Origin: Canna indica
Taxonomy: Eukaryota > Streptophyta > Magnoliopsida > Zingiberales > Cannaceae
Length of the DNA stretch: 64,000 nt
Assembly (NCBI GenBank): GCA_034359265.1
Contig: CP136893.1
Location: 22,266,001 to 22,330,000 of the forward strand
Direction: 5' to 3'
Positions within the stretch are counted from its first letter, which is position 1; every line of letters starts with the position of its first letter. The notes beneath the pieces were generated by a model. That model was not told where the DNA came from. It ran no database searches and saw only the letters and a program-made list of their open reading frames with translations. This document shows positions 58,080 through 64,000 of this stretch, piece by piece. The translations under genes and the position numbers were made by a program.

Positions 58080-60278
58080 CAACTTGAGATCGTGTGACCG
58101 ATCAGGGTATGTGTCGTACCCCGAAGCCTACCACATGCACTAAACAATAACACCAAGTATAAGGAAAAACGTGAATAAAAGAAACAAGGCGCCAATCTTT
58201 GTTAAAAGTTAAAACAATTTTAGTTTCAAAGAAATCAACCCAACTTTAAAGAACATCTCAAAGTTTAAAACAATATATGTTTTCAAAAGTAAACAATGGT
58301 TCAGTGCATGTCTAACAACTCTAACAACACGACTATGACTACATGGCCGCTTGCTACGAGATCTGCATCACCACTTGCCCTCCAACCGCACCATGCCACC
58401 AGGTCGTACCTCACTGGTCGGGCTCTGCAAAAATAAAACAAATAAATCGTGAGTTCACGAGGAAGTCAATGAGCGGTTCTTTCGAACCTTCACATAAATC
58501 CTCGGTAATATAACATGTATAATAGTGTGATACGAATATGAAATTTAAGCTAATCACATCATGATAACCAACCACATTGTCATGCTTTGTGAGTAAGTGT
58601 ACCGGCCTCTTCGGCCTTACCACTCCCAGTAACACTCGGCCACCATGGGCCTAAAAATATGGAAGGTTTGGCCATGCCGACCTCTATCTCTCGAAAGTAC
58701 TCAGGAATGTCACAACAATCACCGGGCCCATCAACTAGGATGGTCAACTAGTCTCAAGAATCCACCGGGTAAGGGATAGCTAGTCCCACCCAACTCGGGT
58801 CTACCGTCAGCGTGACCCACTGACCGAATCTCAAGACCCTCCGCCACCCATGTCTAACACCTAGTGTGTTCGCTGGTGCAATCTCAAGACCCTAATCACC
58901 CGCTGAGTCGAAGATAAACCATTCCGGCAATCAATGCTCCTCAACCTGACCATCTCAATCACAATACACAAGCAGAGTGTTCTAAAAGTTTTCCTATTTA
59001 GACCTCGAGCATTCACCTGTACCCGCCCCCCTCATTCCGGGCCCCATCAGCTGCACACTAGTGCCCGCTGATTATTCCCTAGGTGTGACACCTAGCTTGT
59101 CCACATCCAAGTTTTCGCGATAACTAAATACCTTATAGTTTATTTGAATCACCTGGCATCATTAGCCACATTCCATAAGAGTAAACTACATGTCCTGAGC
59201 ACAAATATGTTCGAATACAAGTATATCGCAACATACAAATTATAATGAATTTATTCTACAACTAATAGTATAAAACTCCGCATGATTGCAACATTAAAGC
59301 AATTAAATTATGCATTAAATCAATAATTTTCAGCATGGTAATAATTGGTCTAGCATGGTAAACTTCAATTAGCATCATTAACTTGACAAAGGAAAATTTC
59401 AACAATATATGCTACCTTCTAAAATTCACTACATACGCACAATTAGAATATGATTATCCTTTAATCGCGAAATCATCTAATTCTACCATAGATTTACTTG
59501 TCAATCAAGAATAGTCTACGTCTCATTTGATCAACACGTTTCCAATTATACCAGAGTTGTTTTTCGAGTCGGTTTCCCTCCCTCCCTCCCTGCTCGGTCA
59601 AACATTGAGCAAGGGATACCTTGCTCGGCCGAGCCCCTTTAGTATGGGAAAGAAGAATTCCAACCATATATTTAAGAGAAAAGAACCCTTAATTCATGTC
59701 TTCATGAAAAGAGATTGATCCAAGGGGTTTAAACCACTCGAGAAAATTGGAAAAAATTATGGCATAACCTTTTCCCTTTTTCCTTCATGCGGCCGACCCT
59801 CTAAGACCGAGAAAACCTCGCGAAACTTCATTATTCGACAACATATGAACAAGAAAATCGAATCTCAAAAAAACCTTGAAGAAATGACGAGAATCAACAT
59901 GAGAAATCGACAAATCTCCAATCTCTTGGGTCGGTTACCCGTCTACCCTATGGATCTAGGTTTGACCACTCACCTTGATCAAAGGGGAAGACGATCTACG
60001 TGACGACGACTACGATCTCCGACGACGACACCCTTCCTAGCGCCACCACTCAAGTCTCCCTCTCTCTCTCTACACCTCGGGTTGCGTGCTAGGGTGTTAG
60101 GGATAAGTATCTTTTTTTTGACTAAAATGCCCTTCTCACACACTCTCTCTCTACTTGTCTCAATCTAACCCCGATTCAAGCCCCGCCCCCCCGACTAATA
60201 GAAAGGCTATTGGCTAGCTCTAGATCCGGTGGGCTGCACCAAGAATTTTTTTTATATTAGAAAACCTCGGGTATTACA
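58080..60278 (-). mobile_element. Chromovirus 3' LTR (2.2 kb)
   Basis: In minus orientation the LTR starts TGTAATACCCGAGG at 60278, directly after the purine tract CTTAAGGGGGAAGG, and ends TTGGGGCATGACA at 58080. The internal-domain end lies to its right, so it is the 3' LTR of a minus-strand element. Related LTR ends occur at 51481 and 53945. The 5' LTR and most of pol are outside or destroyed by the CACTA insertion at 60422. Confidence 0.82.
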
Positions 60279-60421
60279 ACCTTCCCCCTTAAGGAAAATT
60301 CGTCCTCGAATTTTTTGAATTATAAGGACTCACCCGATCCATAAACAAGGAATGATAGCGTTCTCTTATGTCATGTTCCACCTCCCAAGTAGCTTCCTAT
60401 CCGGTGTGGTGCTCCCACTTG
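60279..60421 (-). pseudogene. Chromodomain end of gypsy integrase
   Basis: Encodes KWEHHTG, a stop, EATWEVEHDIRERYHSLF and then DRVSPYNSK. EATWE..xxIRERY..LF is the end of the chromodomain of Tekay/Del-type chromoviruses. The nucleotides TTCGAGGACGAATTTTCC that follow are the conserved end-of-pol word near the PPT. The upstream part is cut off by the CACTA terminus at 60422. Confidence 0.8.
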
Positions 60422-60439
60422 CACTACTAGAAAAATGGG

Positions 60440-60722
60440 CATCAGCAACGGCCGAGCCGTTGCAATGGAGCCGTGGCAGAAAGTCACGTTGCTGATAACT
60501 TAGCAACGGTTGCTCGAGCCGTTGCTAAAAATATTATCAGCAACGGTTTTGCCACGGACCCGGAGCCGTTGCTGATAACATTAATAGCAACGGCCGCTGA
60601 GTCTGTAGCAACGCCGTTAGTAAAATCTCGTCGCTAAGCCGTTGCTGTAGGTCATCAGCAACGGCTTTCGATACACTTTTAGCAATGGCTTTCCCACGGA
60701 CGGTCGTGGGAAAGCCGTTGCT
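60440..60722. repeat. CACTA subterminal repeat array, left
   Basis: At least ten AGCAACGG or CCGTTGCT words, often as palindromic pairs (for example CAGCAACGGCCGAGCCGTTGC), the presumed transposase-binding sites. Confidence 0.88.
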
Positions 60723-61004
60723 GATGATGTGAACCTGGTAATGAAAAAATTTAAAATTCCAAATTTCCATTGATACATTATCTGATACATAACTCACACA
60801 CTCATACACTCATACACACATTCATTCACACATCACAAACACACCAAAATATACATCAAAATAATTATATTTATATTGATAATTATCCACGATAGTATAA
60901 AAACAATTCAAATGCAAAATTGAAGTATCAATATCTCAGTAACAAAGTCAATATAAATTAAACAAGTTCAATATCTCAGTAACAAAGTCAATATAAACAA
61001 AATC

Positions 61005-61436
61005 TCACGATGACGATGGAGGATGGCCTGGATCATATGGCGGGGTCTGGAGTGCTTGAGTGTACACCGGCGTGGACTGACTCGAGGATGATGGATTAGA
61101 TGATGCCGAAGAGATGCCTGCTTCGGGATGACCTGACATGTTGCGTAGCATAGCTTGTATATCCGCCATCATCTGACTCTGGCGCTCCATTATCTCAGTC
61201 TGACGCGCGACCGTGTCCTCTAGAGTCCTTATTCTGCTACTATGATCATAACTGGATCTAGAGGTGGACGGGCGCTCATCAGCGACCGAAGGCGTCGGTA
61301 CCCCAAGTGGCCCTAGTACGGCTCGCGCATGACCACTATCTGCGAAGCCATATACGCGGCCATGGTCCCAGCCACCTGCGGCCTCGACCCACGTTGCTGC
61401 GTCAAAGTCCTCGGGGGTACCCCCGCGCTGCACCAC
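61005..61436 (-). pseudogene. CACTA-associated plant transposase (Ptta/En/Spm) C-terminal part
   Basis: A 143-residue open frame reads GFADSGHARAVLGPLG, RIRTLEDTVARQTEIMERQ and SQMMADIQAMLRNM, followed by a Ser/Pro-rich tail. The coiled-coil 'L..q...i..m...' stretch and the tail resemble the end of Ptta/En/Spm-type proteins of CACTA elements. It starts at about a splice boundary near 61445, and an exon-like segment lies to its right (61545-61665). Functionality unknown. Confidence 0.6.
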
Positions 61437-61688
61437 CGTCTGGCTGTAGGTCTCCTACTCGAGTTTGATTTTTTGTTTAATATTTATCATAAAACTTAAA
61501 TTATAAATATATAATGAATAATTTAAACAAATATATAGTTACCATAATGTATGCAGCGCGGTTGTCGATGTACTCCCCCGTCCCATGTGCTCGACGGTGA
61601 GTCCGCTCAAACACCGCCATCGGGGAGGGTCGCTGGACAGTCCCGTCATCCGACACCGTCGTCTACATTTACAAAACAAATACATTAA

Positions 61689-62423
61689 TTAGTACACATA
61701 GTAACAAATAAAATATATAATTAAAAGTGTTTTACAGAGTATTTTCATATCATGTCGGGCTTTGACATTATCTTTAGTTTTTCCGGAAATATCCATCAAA
61801 GTGTTGAAAATATTATCAAACACATTTTTTTCAATGTGCATGACATCTAAATTATGTCGAATCAATAATGAACTCCAATAAGGCAATTCCCAAAAGATAC
61901 TTTTTTTCACCCAGTTATGTGTTTGGCCAAAACCTGACACTCTTTCATTGCGACCAAATACTATATCTGGAAGTGCTGAAACACGTGCTAACATTTGTTC
62001 ACCAGACAACATCGGTGGTGGCCCATCTCTTTCGACTCTGCCGTTAGTAAATTTATTACGATTCCTTCGATACTGATGATTAACCGGTAGGAATCGACGA
62101 TGACAATCAAAGAATGAGATTTTTCGTTCGTTCTGAAGACTGATTGATTTAGAGTGTTCCATACAATACGGACAAGAGAGTCGGCCGTGAGTGCTCCAAC
62201 CCGACAACATGCCGTACGCCGGGAAATCATTGATTGTCCACAAGACCGCGGCCTTTAAATTGAAGTTTTGCTTCCGATGACAATCATAAGTGACAGCTCC
62301 CTCAGTCCACAATGTTTTCAATTCATCTATCAAGGGTCTGAGAAATATGTCAATTTCTTTTCGCGGACCCTTAGGACCCGGAATAATCATCGAAAGATAA
62401 ATAAATTCATCTTTCATGCACAT
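61689..62423 (-). pseudogene. CACTA TNP2-type transposase fragment
   Basis: Encodes MIIPGPKGPRKEIDIFLRP, DELKTLWTEGAVTYDCH, AAVLWTINDFPAYGMLSGW, STHGRLSCPYCMEHSKS, FFDCHRRFLPVNHQYRRNR, SIFWELPYWSSLLIRHNLD and VMHIEKNVFDNIFNTLMD. This is the core of the Transposase_21 (TNP2) family. The frame is open for about 230 residues, so decay is recent. The N-terminal part is missing at 62424, where subterminal repeats begin instead. Confidence 0.9.
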
Positions 62424-62446
62424 TGACGCGGAAACTTCGTCTTCAA

Positions 62447-62731
62447 CAACGGCTATCAGCGACGGCCGCTCAAGCAGTTGCTATTTGCAACGGCATTCTT
62501 ACGGCCGCCCGAGCCGTTGCAGAAAACTGTATCTGCAACGGCGTTCTAACGGAAACCCGAGCCGTTGCTGATTATTTTAATTATCAGCAACGGCTTTCTG
62601 ACGGAAAGGCGAGCCGTTGCTGATTTTTTAATCTTCAGCAACGGCTTGCTAACGGATAAGTGAGCCGTTGCTGATGATAACTTATCAGCAACGGCGTTCT
62701 AACGAGCGAGTGAGCCGTTGCTGATAAGTTT
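62447..62731. repeat. CACTA subterminal repeat array, inner
   Basis: Further CAGCAACGGC...GCCGTTGCTGAT units, spaced about 50 bases, ending at a TATA box. The same words as the left array, but not next to a CACTA terminus. Confidence 0.88.
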
Positions 62732-62738
62732 ATATAGG
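62731..62738 (+). promoter_or_regulatory. TATA box of the CACTA transposase gene
   Basis: TATATAGG directly after the inner subterminal array, followed by a C/T-rich leader (CGCCCGACTCTTCTTCC) and, at 62872, a GTAAGT donor. The arrangement points to rightward transcription. Confidence 0.65.
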
Positions 62739-63180
62739 GCACGCTCTCGCGCCCGACTCTTCTTCCTCCCGCTGCTCGCTGCTGCCGCCGCCGCTCCTGC
62801 CGACGCCACTCGCCGCCGCTGCCGCTGCTGCCGACGCCGACGACGCCGACCGCTGCTGCCGACTTGTTCAGGTAAGTCTCCCCTGCTGCCGTCTCTTCCC
62901 TGCGGCCGGCGGAAATCACCCAACCGAAACCCTATTTCTAGGGTTTCGGCCGGCGGCGGTCGGCCGATGGCCGCCGCCGGACCTTCTGCAGTGGCCGGAC
63001 ATTGTGTCCGGCCACTGTACGCCGGCGCCGGAGGGTGGACTCCGGCGCTGGAATTTAGTATATATATATATATAGTTTATATTATTTTATATTTGTTAAT
63101 TAATTATTTAATAATTGTTAATTAATTGTTTAGATTAATTATTTAATTTGTTAGATTAATTATTAGGGTTTAGATTAATT

Positions 63181-63430
63181 TCGGACGCGCGCCGGAATCG
63201 TCCACTTCGGACGCGCGCCGGAATCGTCCACTTCGGACGCGCGCCGGTATCGTCCACTGCGGACGCGCGCCGGTATCGTCCAATTCGGACTCGCACCGGA
63301 ATCGTCCACTTCGGACGCGCGCCGGAATCGTCCAATTCGGACTCGCGCCGGAATCGTCCACTTCGGACTCGCGCCGGAATCATCCACTTCGGACGCGCGC
63401 CGAAATCGTCCAATATGGACTCGAACTGTC
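63181..63430. repeat. 26-bp minisatellite
   Basis: Nine consecutive 26-base units of the form TCGGACGCGCGCCGGAATCG plus TCCACT (63181-63414) and a decayed tenth. Variants swap ACGCGC with ACTCGC and CACT with CAAT. The overlapping open frames (GARPKWTIPARVRSGR repeated) come from the repeat and are not genes. Confidence 0.95.
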
Positions 63431-63618
63431 TTGAAACATTTAGAAAATAATCATCCTCCGACGAGTTGATATGTTTCACGTACGCATCGACGATCGGATA
63501 TGATTTAGCAAAACCTTAGATCCGTTCGGGAATTGTATGTTCGTGTAAAAGAAGTAGATGATCTTTTATACGACGTACAATTCTTGAATTGTCCCTGATT
63601 GGACAATTTGGGAATATA

Positions 63619-63808
63619 GTTATTTGTACTGCACTTACGTTTTTATTTTAACTGTTAACTAATTATTCTAAATTTCGGCAACATCTCTCTTGTTCTCCGA
63701 TACGCGCCCAGATGATATGCGTATTCGGAGAACTGTAGGGAGATGCTGTCGAAATTTAGAATAATTAGTTAACAGTTAAAATAAAAACGTAAGTGCAGTA
63801 CGAATAAC
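63619..63808. repeat. Long near-perfect inverted repeat (hairpin)
   Basis: Arms 63619-63705 and 63719-63808 are about 90% complementary, including a perfect stretch around ACTGTTAACTAATTATTCTA, with a loop of about 13 bases. It lies 75 bases before the transposase ATG. It could be a nested foldback MITE or a source of small RNAs. Confidence 0.92.
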
Positions 63809-63882
63809 ATAAATCCCGAATGGAATAGGACAATCTCACCTAAAGACATTAACCAAAGAAATTGTCATTGATTGACAGAATC

Positions 63883-64000
63883 ATGTCGGCTGATCGAAGT
63901 TGGATGTACCGACGTCTTAATCGTGGAGCTTTAACGAATGAGTTTCGATTAGGCGTAACGTACTTCCTAAATTTCGCCTATTCGAATCTGAATTTCGTTA
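63883..64000 (+). CDS. CACTA TNP2-type transposase, N-terminus (partial at window edge)
   Basis: The ATG at 63883 opens MSADRSWMYRRLNRGALTNE, then FRLGVTYFLNFAYSNLNFV, open to the edge. The DRSWMY.RL.R start and the following 'F..GV..F..FA' pattern are the Transpos_assoc domain found at the N-terminus of CACTA TNP2 transposases. It is on the opposite strand from the TNP2 fragment at 61689-62423. Whether the full gene is intact cannot be seen. Confidence 0.82.
   Translation, partial: MSADRSWMYRRLNRGALTNEFRLGVTYFLNFAYSNLNFV

Larger units (their letters stand above)
62872..63878 (+). other. Predicted 5'-UTR intron of the CACTA transposase gene
   Basis: The GTAAGT donor at 62872 and an acceptor (ATTGACAG, ending 63878) lie four bases before the transposase ATG. 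It holds a GC-rich start, a 26-bp minisatellite and a 190-base hairpin. The acceptor choice is inference. Confidence 0.45.
60422..64000 (+). mobile_element. CACTA (En/Spm) element(s), running off the window
   Basis: The terminus CACTACTAGAAAAATGGGCA at 60422 is a classic plant CACTA TIR. Arrays of AGCAACGG/CCGTTGCT follow. Minus-strand transposase-related fragments lie at 61005-62423, then a second AGCAACGG array (62447-62731), a TATA box, a leader, an intron and a plus-strand transposase start at 63883. Opposite coding directions in one element mean either an internal inversion or two overlapping elements of one family. The other end is outside. Confidence 0.85.

Noticed and set aside
63156..63479. 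Open frames encoding repeated GARPKWTIPARVR
   Set aside because: Produced by the 26-bp minisatellite; 26 is not a multiple of three, so all frames show similar repeats.
1..64000. CRISPR arrays, operons or bacterial genes
   Set aside because: The window is plant nuclear DNA; the only regular short repeats are eukaryotic minisatellites and transposon subterminal arrays without spacer structure.

Overview
The window is nuclear DNA of a flowering plant. The evidence is a multi-exon intron-rich gene with plant-type family members, plant transposon families (hAT, CACTA, Mutator, PIF/Harbinger, L1 LINEs with RNase H, chromovirus and copia LTRs, a tRNA-like SINE) and an inserted piece of plastid DNA. 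The strongly GC-rich coding sequence of the CML42-like gene inside an AT-rich genome, and the style of the captured genes, suggest a monocot. The plastid insert carries ycf1, which grasses have lost, so a non-grass monocot is my best guess (inference, low confidence). All calls come from reading the sequence by eye; no database search was run.

Only two host genes look substantially complete. The first (692-9255, +, eight coding exons) encodes an RNFT-type RING finger and multi-spanning membrane E3 ubiquitin ligase; exon 4 carries one apparent extra T that breaks the frame. The second (31512-32105, +) is a single-exon EF-hand calcium sensor of the CML42 type. A possible third gene start at about 38050-38690 is split by a hAT MITE and has no recognisable body.

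The rest is nested mobile DNA. From left to right: a gypsy remnant with a nested hAT element in intron 4 of the RNFT gene; an L1 LINE fragment split by a PIF element (11030-13390); a probable CACTA element carrying pieces of two unrelated kinase genes (13887-18987); LTR-like debris, a SINE and AT-rich DNA; a 4.2-kb hAT element with a decayed BED-finger transposase (24605-28835); long-TIR foldback elements and a hAT MITE just upstream of CML42; PIF and hAT elements; a second, near full-length but dead L1 (about 41820-48406); a Mutator-like element with a perfect 9-bp target duplication carrying fructokinase fragments, itself hit by a solo LTR that contains a two-part plastid insert (48407-54020); a PIF-like element carrying sulfate-transporter and LRR-kinase fragments (54280-57555); a 2.2-kb chromovirus LTR with the end of its chromodomain (58080-60421); and a CACTA element or elements running off the right edge (60422-64000).

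The main message is repeated gene-fragment capture: three transposons of three different superfamilies (CACTA, Mutator, PIF) within 45 kb each carry host exons with introns or splice sites, a mechanism known as Pack-type transposition. Target-site duplications could be read directly for many insertions (8 bp for hAT, 3 bp for PIF, 9 bp for Mutator), which fixes their boundaries and the order of nesting.
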